DNA of 56,488 nucleotides from Thermomonas hydrothermalis (GTDB lineage Bacteria > Pseudomonadota > Gammaproteobacteria > Xanthomonadales > Xanthomonadaceae): the NCBI RefSeq assembly GCF_900129205.1, contig NZ_FQUK01000016.1, positions 1 through 56,488 of the forward strand. The letters are read 5' to 3'. The translations under genes and the position numbers were made by a program. Below are positions 1 through 8,692 of this stretch, piece by piece (the first letter of the stretch is position 1; the number at the start of each line of letters is the position of its first letter). The notes under the pieces were generated by a model, which saw nothing but the letters and a program-made list of their open reading frames with translations, had not been told where the DNA came from and did no database searches.

Positions 1-273
1 CAGCTGCGCGAATCGCCGCATCACCGGCGTGTCCACCAGCGCCTCTTCCATCGCCGGATCAGACAGCGCGTACCACTGCTGCAGGAAGTGGATGCGCAGC
101 ATCGTCGCCAAGGGGTAGGGCTGTCGGCCGGGACGGCCCATCTTCGGGTAGTGCGGCGCGATCAAGGCCAGCAGCGCCTGCCACGGCACCACCTGCTCCA
201 TCTCCGCCAGGAACACCTCACGCCGCGTGCGCTTGCGACCCATGCCTTCGGCATCACCGAACGATAGCTGCAT
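1..273 (-). CDS. IS5-family transposase, N-terminal 91 residues (partial)
   Basis: The minus strand is open from an ATG at 273 to the window edge. The 91 visible residues begin MQLSFGDAEGMGRKRTRRE and contain the segments YPKMGRPGRQPYPL and MLRIHFLQQWYALSD. These are typical of the N-terminal DNA-binding (DUF772-type) domain of IS5/IS1182-group transposases. The DDE catalytic core would lie beyond the edge. No frameshift is seen in the visible part. It sits just inside the element's inverted repeat, as expected. Confidence 0.9.
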   Translation of the reverse strand, partial: MQLSFGDAEGMGRKRTRREVFLAEMEQVVPWQALLALIAPHYPKMGRPGRQPYPLATMLRIHFLQQWYALSDPAMEEALVDTPVMRRFAQL

Positions 274-336
274 CGAACTCACCCTTGAACCGATGACCCA
301 TTCTCGCTGAAAGTGGCGGAGTTGTTCAGACCTTCC
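1..336 (-). mobile_element. IS5-family insertion sequence, left end (partial)
   Basis: The element reads leftward and runs off the window edge. Its end at 336, read on the minus strand, begins GGAAGGTCTGAACAACTC, which closely resembles the terminal inverted repeat of IS5 itself. The next four bases, 337-340, are CTAG, the usual IS5 target duplication. The transposase start lies 63 bases inside the end, the normal layout. The other end is outside the window, so completeness cannot be judged. Confidence 0.85.
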
Positions 337-340
337 CTAG
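319..340. repeat. IS5 terminal inverted repeat plus CTAG target copy
   Basis: Bases 319-336 are the 18-base outer end of the IS5 element. CTAG at 337-340 is the expected one of two target-site copies. The partner copy lies beyond the left edge. Confidence 0.75.
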
Positions 341-461
341 CTCGACGACCCGTGCAGGGCAAACCGACGGAAGCGCCGAAGGCAGCAATGCCACCGGTGC
401 CACGCACGACCACCACGACGCCAAGCCCGCTGCGGCTGGAGCCGACACGCCCAGCGCCTGA
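339..461 (+). pseudogene. Possible 3' remnant of a gene cut by IS5
   Basis: Directly after the IS5 end one plus-strand frame is open for about 40 codons and stops with TGA at 459-461. It reads as a hydrophilic Ala/Asp/His/Pro-rich tail with segments such as GATHDHHDAKPAAAG and ending DTPSA. This looks like a disordered protein C-terminus rather than a start-to-stop gene, and it has no start codon of its own. I infer that IS5 inserted into a gene whose 5' part is outside the window. No family can be assigned, and a chance frame is possible at this GC content. Confidence 0.35.
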
Positions 462-686
462 GCACGCTCTACATCTGCCGGAAATTTCCGCCGGCCACGG
501 ATGGCCGCACATTGCCACGGCTGACCTGCCGCGATGCATCGCGGCGGGTTGCTGTGCCCACATCCTCCGATGACCGCCCTCGCGGCATCACCCGCCACCG
601 CCTTCATGGCCTAACCGGCACATGCCGGACGGGCGCTGGCCGTGCTAGCGTCGGCGCCCCATGTTCCACTGCCGTTGACTGCTGCC
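462..686. other. Intergenic region before the S9 peptidase pair
   Basis: I see no convincing gene here. It contains a perfect 18-base palindrome at 528-545 (listed separately), a short palindrome CGGAAATTTCCG near 480-490 and CCGGCACATGCCGG near 618. The promoter for the peptidase pair must lie here, but I could not pick a convincing -35/-10 pair. Confidence 0.5.
528..545. repeat. Perfect 18-base palindrome
   Basis: GCCGCGATG is followed directly by its reverse complement CATCGCGGC. It lies about 140 bases before the first S9 peptidase and could be a protein-binding site or a chance palindrome. No second copy was noticed in the window. Confidence 0.5.
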
Positions 687-2777
687 ATGTCCCAGCTTAC
701 CCATGCCGCCCTTCTTGCCAGCCTGGCCCTTGCCGGCAATGCCAGCACTCCATCACCGGCCGGTGACGATCCCTATCTCTGGCTGGAAGAGGTGCAGGGC
801 GAACGTGCCTTGACCTGGGTGAAAGCCCAGAACGCACGCACCGAAGCCGATATCGCGCAAAGCCCGGGGTTTGCGTCGCTGGAAGCCGATCTGCGTGCCA
901 TCCTCGATTCCACCGACAAGATTCCCGCGGTCGAGAAGATCGGCGAGTACTACTACAACTTCTGGAAGGACGCCCAGCATCCGCGCGGCGTCTGGCGGCG
1001 CACCACCCTGGCCGAATACCGCAAACCCAATCCCCAATGGGAAACCGTGCTCGACCTGGATGCCCTCAACGCCGCCGAAGGCACGCAGTGGGTGTGGCAT
1101 GGCGCTGACTGCCTGCGTCCGAAATACCAGCGCTGCCTGATCGCGCTGTCCCCTGGCGGCTCCGATGCCGATGTGACGCGCGAGTTCGACCTGACCAGCA
1201 AGCAGTTCGTCAAGGACGGCTTCTACCGACCCGAGGCCAAGGGCGGTCTGGCCTGGATCGACGAAAACACGGTCTATGTGTACACCGATTTCGGTGCCGG
1301 CTCGCTGACCAGTTCCGGCTACCCGCGCATCGTCAAGGAATGGAAGCGCGGCACGCCGCTGTCGGACGCAAAGCTGGTCTATGAGGGCCGCCCGGACGAT
1401 ATGTATATCGCCGCCATGCGCGACCACACCCCAGGTTACGAGCGCGACTTCGTCAGCCGCACGCTGGCCTTCTACAACGACGAGCTTTACCTGCGCGACC
1501 GCGATGGCCGCCTGCACAAGATCGACGCGCCCAACTCGGCGCAGAAGAACGTGCACCGCAACTGGCTGCTGCTGGAACTGCGCGAGCCTTATTCCGCAGG
1601 CGGCAAGACCTATCCGGCCGGCGCGCTGATCGCCGCCGATTTCGACGCCTTCATGGCCGGCAAGCGCGATTTCAGCGTGCTGTTCATGCCGGATGAACAC
1701 AGCTCGCTGGCGGGCTACACATGGACGCAGGATCACCTCGTCCTCAACGTGATGGAGGACGTCAAGAACCGGCTGATGGTGCTCACGCCCGGCAAGAACG
1801 GCTGGGCACGCGCCGACTTCACCGGCGCACCGGCCATGGGCACGCTGGCGGTCAGTGCGGTGGATCCGGATACCAGCAACGCGGTCTGGCTGACCGCCAC
1901 CGACTTCCTCACCCCCACCACGCTGTCGTGGGCCGAGATCGGCAAGACGCCGGAAAAACTCAAGTCCAACCCGGTGTTTTTCGACGGCAGCCGGCATGTG
2001 ATCGAGCAGCACTTCGCCACCAGCAAGGACGGCACCCGCGTGCCGTATTTCCTGGTGCGGCCCAAGAATCTTGCGTTCGATGGCCGCGCCCCGACCCTGC
2101 TGTACGGCTATGGCGGCTTCGAGATCGCACTCACGCCCAGCTATTCCGGCATCATCGGTAAAGCCTGGCTGGAAAAAGGCGGCGTCTATGTGCTGGCCAA
2201 CATCCGCGGTGGCGGCGAGTACGGCCCGCGCTGGCATCAGGCGGCGCTGAAAGCCAACCGGCACAAGGCGTACGAAGACTTCGCCGCGATCGCCGATGAT
2301 CTGGTGGCACGCAAGATCACCTCCCCGCGCCACCAGGGCGCGATGGGTGGCAGCAACGGTGGGCTGCTGATGGGCAACATGCTCACCCAGTACCCGGACA
2401 AGTTTGGTGCCATCGTGATCCAGGTGCCCTTGCTGGACATGAAGCGCTACAGCCACCTGCTGGCCGGTGCCTCGTGGATGGCCGAATACGGCGACCCCGA
2501 CAGCGCCGACTGGGACTTCATCCGCACCTTCAGCCCCTATCACCTGTTTGACCCGGCCAAGACCTACCCGCCGGTGCTGCTGCTGACCTCCACCAAGGAC
2601 GACCGCGTGCATCCAGGCCATGCCCGCAAGATGATGGCCAAGCTGGTCGCAGCAGGTAAGGACGCACACTATTACGAGAACATCGAGGGTGGCCACGGCG
2701 GCGCGGCGGACAATGCCCAGGCCGCGCATATGAGCGCACTCGCCTACACCTTCCTGTGGCAGCGGCTGGCCCAGTAA
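687..2777 (+). CDS. Prolyl oligopeptidase family serine peptidase (S9A), exported
   Basis: A 696-residue peptidase that should cleave after proline in short peptides. The N-terminal half is a beta-propeller beginning near DDPYLWLEEVQG. The C-terminal half is an alpha/beta-hydrolase with Ser556 in GGSNGG, Asp638 in STKDDRVHPGH and His670 in EGGHGG, the complete S9A triad in order. The length fits the family. The start at 687 gives a short hydrophobic leader (MSQLTHAALLASLALAGNAS). An in-frame start 45 bases upstream would place charge-free residues before it, and no good ribosome-binding site decides between them. A second S9 peptidase starts 5 bases downstream, so the two are probably co-transcribed. 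Export is inferred from the leader, which lacks a basic residue and is therefore not a textbook signal peptide. Confidence 0.93.
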   Translation: MSQLTHAALLASLALAGNASTPSPAGDDPYLWLEEVQGERALTWVKAQNARTEADIAQSPGFASLEADLRAILDSTDKIPAVEKIGEYYYNFWKDAQHPRGVWRRTTLAEYRKPNPQWETVLDLDALNAAEGTQWVWHGADCLRPKYQRCLIALSPGGSDADVTREFDLTSKQFVKDGFYRPEAKGGLAWIDENTVYVYTDFGAGSLTSSGYPRIVKEWKRGTPLSDAKLVYEGRPDDMYIAAMRDHTPGYERDFVSRTLAFYNDELYLRDRDGRLHKIDAPNSAQKNVHRNWLLLELREPYSAGGKTYPAGALIAADFDAFMAGKRDFSVLFMPDEHSSLAGYTWTQDHLVLNVMEDVKNRLMVLTPGKNGWARADFTGAPAMGTLAVSAVDPDTSNAVWLTATDFLTPTTLSWAEIGKTPEKLKSNPVFFDGSRHVIEQHFATSKDGTRVPYFLVRPKNLAFDGRAPTLLYGYGGFEIALTPSYSGIIGKAWLEKGGVYVLANIRGGGEYGPRWHQAALKANRHKAYEDFAAIADDLVARKITSPRHQGAMGGSNGGLLMGNMLTQYPDKFGAIVIQVPLLDMKRYSHLLAGASWMAEYGDPDSADWDFIRTFSPYHLFDPAKTYPPVLLLTSTKDDRVHPGHARKMMAKLVAAGKDAHYYENIEGGHGGAADNAQAAHMSALAYTFLWQRLAQ

Positions 2778-2782
2778 GCCTG

Positions 2783-4969
2783 ATGACACTGCTTTCCGCC
2801 ATGTTGCCCATGCAACGTTTTTTCTCTCTGTTTGCCTGTCTCGCCCTGATGAGTGCTCCCGCATATCCCCGCAACAACACCCCCACCCCTCCGGTCGCAC
2901 CGCAGAAACCGCACGTGGTGAAGGCGCCGTTCGGCGCCGAACGCCAGGACGAGTACTACTGGCTGCGCGATGACAGCCGCAAAGATCCAGCCGTGCTGGG
3001 CGTGCTCAATGCCGAAAACGCCTATGCCGATGCCGTGTTGGCACCGCTGCGACCGCTGCAGGAACGGCTGTATCAGGAGATCGTTGCGCGCATCCAGCAG
3101 GACGACGCCAGCGTGCCTGCGCGTGAACGCGGTTGGTGGTACTACACCCGCTTCGTGACCGGCAAGGACTACCCCATCCATGCCCGCCGCCCGGATGCGC
3201 CCGGCCTGGATCCGCGCAGCATTCTGCAGGCCAATGCCGCCGGCGATTTCCGCGACGAGCAGGTGTTGCTGGATGTGAACCAGCTGGCCCAGGGCAAGGA
3301 TTACTTCAGCGTCGATGCGTTCGATGTCAGCCCCGACAACACCCTGCTGGCCTGGGCGGAGGACAGCACCGGCCGCCGCCAGTACAGCATCCGGTTCCGC
3401 AACCTGGTCACCGGCGAGCTCTACCCCGAGACCATCTCAGGTGTGGCCCCCAATCTGGTCTGGGCGGATGACAACAAGACCCTGTTCTACATCGAAAATG
3501 ACCCCGAAACCCTGCTGACCGTGCGGGTCAAGAAACACGTGCTGGGCACCGATCCCGCCCATGATCCGGTGGTCTATGAGGAGCCCGACGACAGTTTCTA
3601 CCTGGGCATCGGCCGCAGCCGCGACGAGCGCTACATCCTGATCAACAGCCACAGCACGGTGTCCTCCGAGGTGCGCTACGCCCCAGCGGATGACCCGCGC
3701 AGCTTCAAGGTGCTCAGCCCGCGTGCGCGTGATCTCGAATACGACGCCGACCATTACGACGGCCGCTGGGTGATCCGCACCAATGCCGACGGCGCCCGCA
3801 ACTTCAAGCTGGTCACCGCCGCTGACGACGCCACCACACGCGATCACTGGCAGGATCTGGTGCCACACCGGCAGGACGTATTGATCGAGGGTTTCGAACT
3901 GTTTGCCGGTTTCATCGCCATCAGCGAGCGCAGCGAGGGCCTGGAGCGTGTGCGCCTGCGCATGCACGATGGCCGCGAGCAGTATCTGCAGGCCGACGAG
4001 AGCGCCTATTCGATCAGTCTTGCCAACAACAGCGAGCCGAACACCGACTGGGTGCGCTACACCTACACCTCGCTGACCACGCCCGCCACCGTGTATGCAC
4101 TGAACGTACACAGCGGGGAACGCATGCTGCTCAAGCGGCAGCCGGTGCCCGGCTATGACCCAGCCAACTACGTCACCGAACGGCTGTGGGCCACCGCCCG
4201 CGATGGCACCCGGATTCCGGTCTCGGTCGTTTACCGGAAGGGCTTTGTAAAGAATGGCAAGGCCGCACTGCTGCAATACGGCTATGGCAGTTACGGCCTT
4301 TCGATGGATCCGGCGTTCTCGCTGTCGGTGATCAGTCTGCTCGACCGCGGCATGGTCTATGCCATCGCTCACATCCGCGGCGGCCAGGAAATGGGCCGGG
4401 CCTGGTACGAGGATGGCAAGCTGCTGAAGAAGCAAAACACCTTCACTGATTTCATCGACGTCACCGACTTTCTGGTGCAGCAAGGCTATGCCGCGCCCGA
4501 TCGCGTAGCCGCGTATGGCGGCAGCGCGGGCGGCCTGCTGATGGGTGCTATTGCCAACATGGCGCCCAGCAAATACCGGGTGATCCTCTCGCAGGTGCCG
4601 TTTGTCGATGTGGTCACCACCATGCTGGATCCTTCGATCCCGCTGACCACCAACGAATACGACGAATGGGGCAACCCCGAACAGCCCGAGTACTACCACT
4701 ACATGCTTGGCTATTCGCCTTACGACAACCTGCGCGCGCAGGCGTATCCGGCCATGTTCGTCGGTACCGGGCTGTGGGATTCGCAGGTGCAGTACTGGGA
4801 ACCGGCCAAATACGTGGCACGCCTGCGCAGGCTCAATACCGGCACCGCCCCCGTGGTATTCCGGATCAACATGGACGCCGGCCACGGCGGCAAATCCGGC
4901 CGCTTCCGCCGCTATCAGGAACAGGCCGAGATGTACGCCTTCCTGCTGTCGCAGCTGGGGGTTGAATGA
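2783..4969 (+). CDS. ptrB: Oligopeptidase B-like S9A peptidase, exported
   Basis: About 728 residues. The early segment DEYYWLRDDSRKDP and the late hydrolase motifs YGGSAGG (Ser581 from this start), GLWDSQVQYWEP (catalytic Asp) and DAGHGGKSGR (His) match oligopeptidase B, which cleaves short peptides after Arg or Lys. A hydrophobic stretch near MQRFFSLFACLALMSAPAYP looks like a signal peptide, which differs from the cytosolic enterobacterial enzyme. Possible starts are 2783, 2801 and 2810. None has a clear ribosome-binding site, and all keep the signal sequence. It follows the first S9 peptidase by 5 bases, so translational coupling is likely. Both enzymes may degrade peptides in the periplasm. 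Confidence 0.92.
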   Translation: MTLLSAMLPMQRFFSLFACLALMSAPAYPRNNTPTPPVAPQKPHVVKAPFGAERQDEYYWLRDDSRKDPAVLGVLNAENAYADAVLAPLRPLQERLYQEIVARIQQDDASVPARERGWWYYTRFVTGKDYPIHARRPDAPGLDPRSILQANAAGDFRDEQVLLDVNQLAQGKDYFSVDAFDVSPDNTLLAWAEDSTGRRQYSIRFRNLVTGELYPETISGVAPNLVWADDNKTLFYIENDPETLLTVRVKKHVLGTDPAHDPVVYEEPDDSFYLGIGRSRDERYILINSHSTVSSEVRYAPADDPRSFKVLSPRARDLEYDADHYDGRWVIRTNADGARNFKLVTAADDATTRDHWQDLVPHRQDVLIEGFELFAGFIAISERSEGLERVRLRMHDGREQYLQADESAYSISLANNSEPNTDWVRYTYTSLTTPATVYALNVHSGERMLLKRQPVPGYDPANYVTERLWATARDGTRIPVSVVYRKGFVKNGKAALLQYGYGSYGLSMDPAFSLSVISLLDRGMVYAIAHIRGGQEMGRAWYEDGKLLKKQNTFTDFIDVTDFLVQQGYAAPDRVAAYGGSAGGLLMGAIANMAPSKYRVILSQVPFVDVVTTMLDPSIPLTTNEYDEWGNPEQPEYYHYMLGYSPYDNLRAQAYPAMFVGTGLWDSQVQYWEPAKYVARLRRLNTGTAPVVFRINMDAGHGGKSGRFRRYQEQAEMYAFLLSQLGVE

Positions 4970-5004
4970 CCCCCGGCGCGCCACCGCATCGTGCCGGATG
5001 AGCC

Positions 5005-5367
5005 ATGCAGCGTTGGCTGTGGGCGTTGCTGGCCTGGATCAGCCTGGGGCTGGGCATCCTGGGCGCACTGCTGCCGGTGATGCCGACCGTCCCGTTCATC
5101 CTGCTGTCGGCCTTTGCCGCCGCGCGCGGCTCCGAACGCCTGCGCGGCTGGCTGCTGCAGCACCCACAGTTTGGCCAGGCGATCCTGGACTGGGAACAGC
5201 ACGGCACCGTGCACCGGCGCGCCAAATGGCTGGCCACGGTCATGATGGCGGCCTCCGGAACGGCGGTCTGGTTCACCGCGCCACGTCCATGGATGGCCGC
5301 CACGGTCGATCTGGTGATGGCGCTGACCCTGCTGTGGCTATGGCGACGGCCGGAGCCGCGACAGTGA
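5005..5367 (+). CDS. DUF454 (YbaN-like) inner-membrane protein
   Basis: A 120-residue protein with an N-terminal hydrophobic helix followed by the conserved family segment GALLPVMPTVPFILLSAFA, a central RGSERLRGWLLQHPQFG region and two further hydrophobic helices. This matches the DUF454/YbaN family of small inner-membrane proteins, whose biochemical role is unknown. It starts 35 bases after the oligopeptidase and ends 25 bases before lptM, so it could belong to either transcript. Nothing in the sequence suggests a specific substrate. Confidence 0.88.
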   Translation: MQRWLWALLAWISLGLGILGALLPVMPTVPFILLSAFAAARGSERLRGWLLQHPQFGQAILDWEQHGTVHRRAKWLATVMMAASGTAVWFTAPRPWMAATVDLVMALTLLWLWRRPEPRQ

Positions 5368-5380
5368 CCCGGTCGCTGGG

Positions 5381-5386
5381 TACACT
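5381..5386 (+). promoter_or_regulatory. Candidate -10 element (TACACT) for a leaderless lptM transcript
   Basis: TACACT lies exactly 6 bases before the lptM ATG, and there is no Shine-Dalgarno sequence in between. A partial -35 (GCGACA at 5358-5363) sits 17 bases upstream. This spacing would start the mRNA at or next to the ATG. The tatD gene shows the same arrangement. Confidence 0.4.
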
Positions 5387-5392
5387 GCCGGC

Positions 5393-5521
5393 ATGACCAA
5401 ACGCTTCCTCTTGCTGGCCCTGCTCATCACCCTGCTGTCTGCCTGCGGCAACAAGGGGCCGCTGGTGCTGCCGGACAAAACGCCGCCCGCGCCCGCCAGC
5501 CAGCCCTCGACCGACGGCTAA
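5393..5521 (+). CDS. lptM: Small lipoprotein LptM (YifL)
   Basis: A 42-residue lipoprotein. A positively charged start (MTKRF) and a hydrophobic helix lead to the lipobox LLSAC with the lipidated cysteine at residue 18. This is followed by the family signature [10 protein letters not shown] and a Pro/Ala-rich tail. In enterobacteria this small protein is encoded directly before dapF and helps assemble the LptDE outer-membrane translocon. Here it again precedes dapF, by 8 bases. Its product is expected in the outer membrane, facing the periplasm. Confidence 0.9.
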   Translation: MTKRFLLLALLITLLSACGNKGPLVLPDKTPPAPASQPSTDG

Positions 5522-5529
5522 AGACCGGA

Positions 5530-6369
5530 ATGGCGATGCATTTCACCAAGATGCATGGCGCCGGCAACGATTTCGTCGTGCTGGATCTGCGCGACGGGCG
5601 GCCGCCACCCTCCGCCGAGATGTGCGCACGCCTGGCCGATCGCCACTTTGGTGTTGGCTGCGACCAGCTGTTGACGATCGAACCGCCACGCACATCCGGT
5701 TCGGTTGCCGCCTATCGCATCTGGAACGCCGATGGCAGCAGCGCCGGTCAATGCGGCAACGGCGCCCGCTGCGTCGCCGCCTGGCTGGTGCGCGCCGGGG
5801 CGGCTCCGGCGGCGGGCGAGTTCGTCATCGACAGCCCCAGCGGCCGCCATCGGGTTCTGCGTGATGACGCAGGCCAGTTCATGATCGACATGGGCATCCC
5901 CCGGTTTGCGCCGGCCGACATCCCGCTGCATGGCTTCAGCGAACCGCAGGACCCCTACCTGGTGCCGCTGGGCGAAGGTCAGGTGGCGATCGGCGCGGTC
6001 TCGATGGGGAATCCACACGCGCTGCTCGAGGTGGAGGCACTGGATGACGCCGATCTCGCCGGCATCGCTGTGGCACTGCAACGGCATCCGGCCTTTCCCG
6101 AATCCGTCAATGTCGGCATGGCGCAGGTGCTGGCACCGGATCATCTGCGGCTGCGCGTGTACGAGCGCGGCGTCGGCGAAACCCTGGCCTGCGGCAGCGG
6201 TGCCTGCGCGGCGGTGGCGATCCTGGATCGGCGCGGCCGGGTGCAGGCCACCCATGGTGTCCGGGTGAGCCTGCCAGGCGGCATACTCACCGTGCGGCGG
6301 CATGCAGATGACGGGCATGTGTGGATGGCCGGCCCGGCCGTCTTCGTTTTCGAAGGAGCATGGTCGTGA
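5530..6369 (+). CDS. dapF: Diaminopimelate epimerase
   Basis: A 279-residue enzyme converting LL- to meso-diaminopimelate for lysine and peptidoglycan synthesis. The N-terminus [15 protein letters not shown] is the family signature. The two active-site cysteines are Cys75 in GQCGNGARC and Cys221 in ACGSGAC, giving the two-base racemase mechanism. The start could be 5530 or 5536 (MAM versus MHF). It is the second gene of the lptM-dapF-DUF484-xerC run, and its stop codon overlaps the GTG start of the next gene. Length and motifs are complete. Confidence 0.97.
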   Translation: MAMHFTKMHGAGNDFVVLDLRDGRPPPSAEMCARLADRHFGVGCDQLLTIEPPRTSGSVAAYRIWNADGSSAGQCGNGARCVAAWLVRAGAAPAAGEFVIDSPSGRHRVLRDDAGQFMIDMGIPRFAPADIPLHGFSEPQDPYLVPLGEGQVAIGAVSMGNPHALLEVEALDDADLAGIAVALQRHPAFPESVNVGMAQVLAPDHLRLRVYERGVGETLACGSGACAAVAILDRRGRVQATHGVRVSLPGGILTVRRHADDGHVWMAGPAVFVFEGAWS

Positions 6370-7049
6370 ACAAGGATCTCGACAGCGTGAAGGAATCCCT
6401 AGGCGCACATGAAGTGGCGGCCTGGCTGCGGCGCCACCCCACTTTCCTGCAGCAGTTCCCGGATCTGGCGCTGGCGCTGGTCGTTCCGCGTGAAAGCGGC
6501 CCGGCCGCCTCACTGGCCAGCTACCAGTTGGAGATCCTGCGCGACAAGAACCGCGAACTGAGCCGGCGCCTGCACGAGCTGCTGGCCAATGCCCAGGAAA
6601 ACGAACGGCTGGCCGTGCGCACCCACCAGCTGACCCTGGCACTGATGCGCCAGCGTGATGCTGCTGGCACCTGGCGGGCGCTGGTGGCCAGCCTGCGCGA
6701 GGACTTCCAGAGCGATCTGGTGCGGGTGGTGGCCTTCCATCCAGTGCCAGAGCTGGACGGCGCCGACTGGTGGCAGGTGATGGCCGAAGACGACCCGCGT
6801 CTGGCCAGTTTCCAGATCCTGCTGGACGTCGGCGACCCGGTCTGCGGACGGCTGCATCCGGACAAGCAGGCCGTGCTGTACGGCCCCCGCGCCGACGAGG
6901 TGCAAAGCTCGGTCCTGCTGCCGTTGCGCGGCACCGGGCTGGTCGCAGTGGGCAGTTTCGACGCCCATCGCTTCTTCCCCGGGATGGGCACGCTGTTTTT
7001 GCGGATGATGGGCGAGTCGCTGGTCACCGCACTGCAGCGGTGCGCCTGA
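6366..7049 (+). CDS. DUF484 family protein (YigA-like)
   Basis: A 227-residue cytoplasmic protein. The N-terminal helix [19 protein letters not shown] and a central coiled stretch ([17 protein letters not shown]) are followed by a GAF-like C-terminal part. This is the DUF484 family, normally found between dapF and xerC; its function is unknown. The start is GTG at 6366: AGGAG at 6354-6358 lies 7 bases before it but only 1 base before the in-frame ATG at 6360. The GTG overlaps the dapF stop (GTGA), which points to translational coupling. Confidence 0.9.
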   Translation: MNKDLDSVKESLGAHEVAAWLRRHPTFLQQFPDLALALVVPRESGPAASLASYQLEILRDKNRELSRRLHELLANAQENERLAVRTHQLTLALMRQRDAAGTWRALVASLREDFQSDLVRVVAFHPVPELDGADWWQVMAEDDPRLASFQILLDVGDPVCGRLHPDKQAVLYGPRADEVQSSVLLPLRGTGLVAVGSFDAHRFFPGMGTLFLRMMGESLVTALQRCA

Positions 7050-7062
7050 GCAAACCCCCGCC

Positions 7063-7962
7063 ATGGACGCAACGGCCGCCCCGGTCGACGCCTTCCTGGA
7101 GCACCTACGGGTGGAAAAACAGGGCTCGGCGCATACCCTGGCCGCCTATCGCCGCGATCTCGACGCGCTGCTGCACTGGGCTGCAGGCCGTGATCTGTGC
7201 AGCCTGACGCCGGACGATCTACGCAGCTTCATCGCCGCCGAACATCGGCGCGGCCTGTCCCCCAAATCACTGCAACGCCGGCTGTCGGCCTGCCGCAGCC
7301 TGTACCGCTGGCTGCTGCGACAGGGCCGGATCGCCGCATCGCCCTGCGCCGGCGTGCGTGCGCCCAGAGCGCCGCGCAAACTGCCGCAGGTGCTGGACGT
7401 GGACGAGGCAGTGCACCTGGTGACACTGCCCGCGGACGGCCCGCTGGGCCTGCGCGACCGCGCCCTGCTGGAATTGTTGTATTCCTCCGGGCTGCGCCTG
7501 TCGGAAGTCTGCGCACTACGCTGGCGCGATCTGGACTTCGCCCAAGGGCTGGTCAGCGTTTTCGGTAAAGGCAGCAAGCAACGCATCGTGCCGGTCGGCT
7601 CACACGCCCGGCAGGCACTGTTGGCCTGGCGCCAGGCCAGCGCCGCCAGCGCAGACGGCTTTGTGTTTCCCGGCCGTGGCGGTGCACAGATCAGCGCCCG
7701 CGCCATCCAGTTGCGGCTCAAGCAGCTGGCGCAGCGGCAAGGCGTGTACAAGCGCATCCATCCGCACCTGCTGCGGCACAGCTTTGCCAGCCACCTGCTG
7801 GAATCCTCCGGCGACCTGCGCGCAGTGCAGGAACTGCTGGGCCATGCGGACATCAGCACCACCCAGATTTACACCCATCTGGACTTCCAGCATCTGGCGA
7901 AGGTGTACGACGCGGCGCATCCGCGCGCCAAGCGCAAGCGCCAAACCAGCCCGGAAGGTTGA
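7063..7962 (+). CDS. xerC: Site-specific tyrosine recombinase XerC
   Basis: A 299-residue recombinase that, with XerD, resolves chromosome dimers at dif. The N-terminal core-binding domain (about residues 8-90) is followed by the catalytic domain. Visible catalytic residues are Arg145 in YSSGLRLSE, Lys in [11 protein letters not shown], His235 and Arg238 in HPHLLRHSF, the second His in [11 protein letters not shown] and the nucleophile Tyr270 in QIYTHLDF. Its place at the end of the dapF-DUF484 run is the conserved position of XerC and separates it from XerD and integrases. It starts 13 bases after the DUF484 gene. Confidence 0.96.
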   Translation: MDATAAPVDAFLEHLRVEKQGSAHTLAAYRRDLDALLHWAAGRDLCSLTPDDLRSFIAAEHRRGLSPKSLQRRLSACRSLYRWLLRQGRIAASPCAGVRAPRAPRKLPQVLDVDEAVHLVTLPADGPLGLRDRALLELLYSSGLRLSEVCALRWRDLDFAQGLVSVFGKGSKQRIVPVGSHARQALLAWRQASAASADGFVFPGRGGAQISARAIQLRLKQLAQRQGVYKRIHPHLLRHSFASHLLESSGDLRAVQELLGHADISTTQIYTHLDFQHLAKVYDAAHPRAKRKRQTSPEG

Positions 7963-8080
7963 CGCCCACGCGGCTCGGCTGCGGTGACTGCCTTCAATAC
8001 GACGCCTGCGCATTGCCGGATCGGGCAGCGAACGCTTTTCCCCGCAACCGCCCAACAACCAGCCGACGTCAGACCGGGGA

Positions 8081-8109
8081 CTTGAACCACCACACCGCTG
8101 CCCCCACGT
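8081..8109 (+). promoter_or_regulatory. Sigma-32 (heat-shock) promoter of hslVU
   Basis: CTTGAAC at 8081-8087, a 14-base spacer and CCCCACGT at 8102-8109 match the sigma-32 consensus CTTGAAA / CCCCATNT with two mismatches. It lies 23 bases before hslV, a known heat-shock operon. The predicted transcript would start near 8116, leaving a short leader that contains the GGAG ribosome-binding site at 8121-8127. Confidence 0.75.
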
Positions 8110-8132
8110 AGGCCGTTCTGACGGAGAAAACG

Positions 8133-8684
8133 ATGGATCCCAGCCAGAACCCCTATGTGTTCCACGCCACCACCATCGTCTCGGTGCGCCGCAACGGGCA
8201 GGTGGTGATTGCCGGTGATGGTCAGGTCACACTCGGCCACACGGTGATGAAGGCCAACGCCCGCAAGGTGCGCCGGTTGGGCAAGGACGGCCGGGTGCTG
8301 GCCGGTTTTGCCGGCGCTGCGGCAGATGCGTTCACCCTGTTTGAGCTGTTCGAGGCCAAGCTGGAAAAGCATGGCCAGCTGACCCGTGCGGCGGTGGAAA
8401 TGGCCAAGGACTGGCGCACCGAGCGCCGCTTCGGCAAGCTCGAAGCCCTGCTGGCGGTGGCCGATGCCGATACCTCGCTGGTGATTTCCGGCACCGGTGA
8501 CGTGATCGAACCCGAAGACGGCCTGATCGCGATCGGCTCCGGCGGCATGTACGCGCTGGCCGCCGCCCGTGCGCTGCTGGCGCACACCCCGCTTGACGCC
8601 AAAGCCATCGCCACCGAGGCGCTGAACATCGCTGGCGACATCTGCATCTACACCAACCGCAATATCGTGGTCGAGCAGCTCTGA
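8133..8684 (+). CDS. hslV: ATP-dependent protease subunit HslV
   Basis: A 183-residue proteolytic subunit of the HslUV (ClpQY) protease. The mature N-terminus [19 protein letters not shown] is preceded by a 12-residue propeptide ([12 protein letters not shown]) instead of a single Met, so Thr13 is the nucleophile after processing. The proteasome-beta core is complete: [32 protein letters not shown] and [11 protein letters not shown] are recognisable. It has a sigma-32 type promoter upstream. About 100 bases and a long hairpin separate it from hslU. Confidence 0.97.
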   Translation: MDPSQNPYVFHATTIVSVRRNGQVVIAGDGQVTLGHTVMKANARKVRRLGKDGRVLAGFAGAAADAFTLFELFEAKLEKHGQLTRAAVEMAKDWRTERRFGKLEALLAVADADTSLVISGTGDVIEPEDGLIAIGSGGMYALAAARALLAHTPLDAKAIATEALNIAGDICIYTNRNIVVEQL

Positions 8685-8692
8685 CCCCGCCA

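Noticed and set aside
753-2900. A 715-codon minus-strand frame opposite the prolyl oligopeptidase
   Set aside because: Antisense shadow; the plus frame has a complete Ser-Asp-His triad.
4707-5396. A 229-codon plus frame overlapping the end of the oligopeptidase B gene and DUF454
   Set aside because: Arg/Pro-rich shadow frame overlapping two supported genes.
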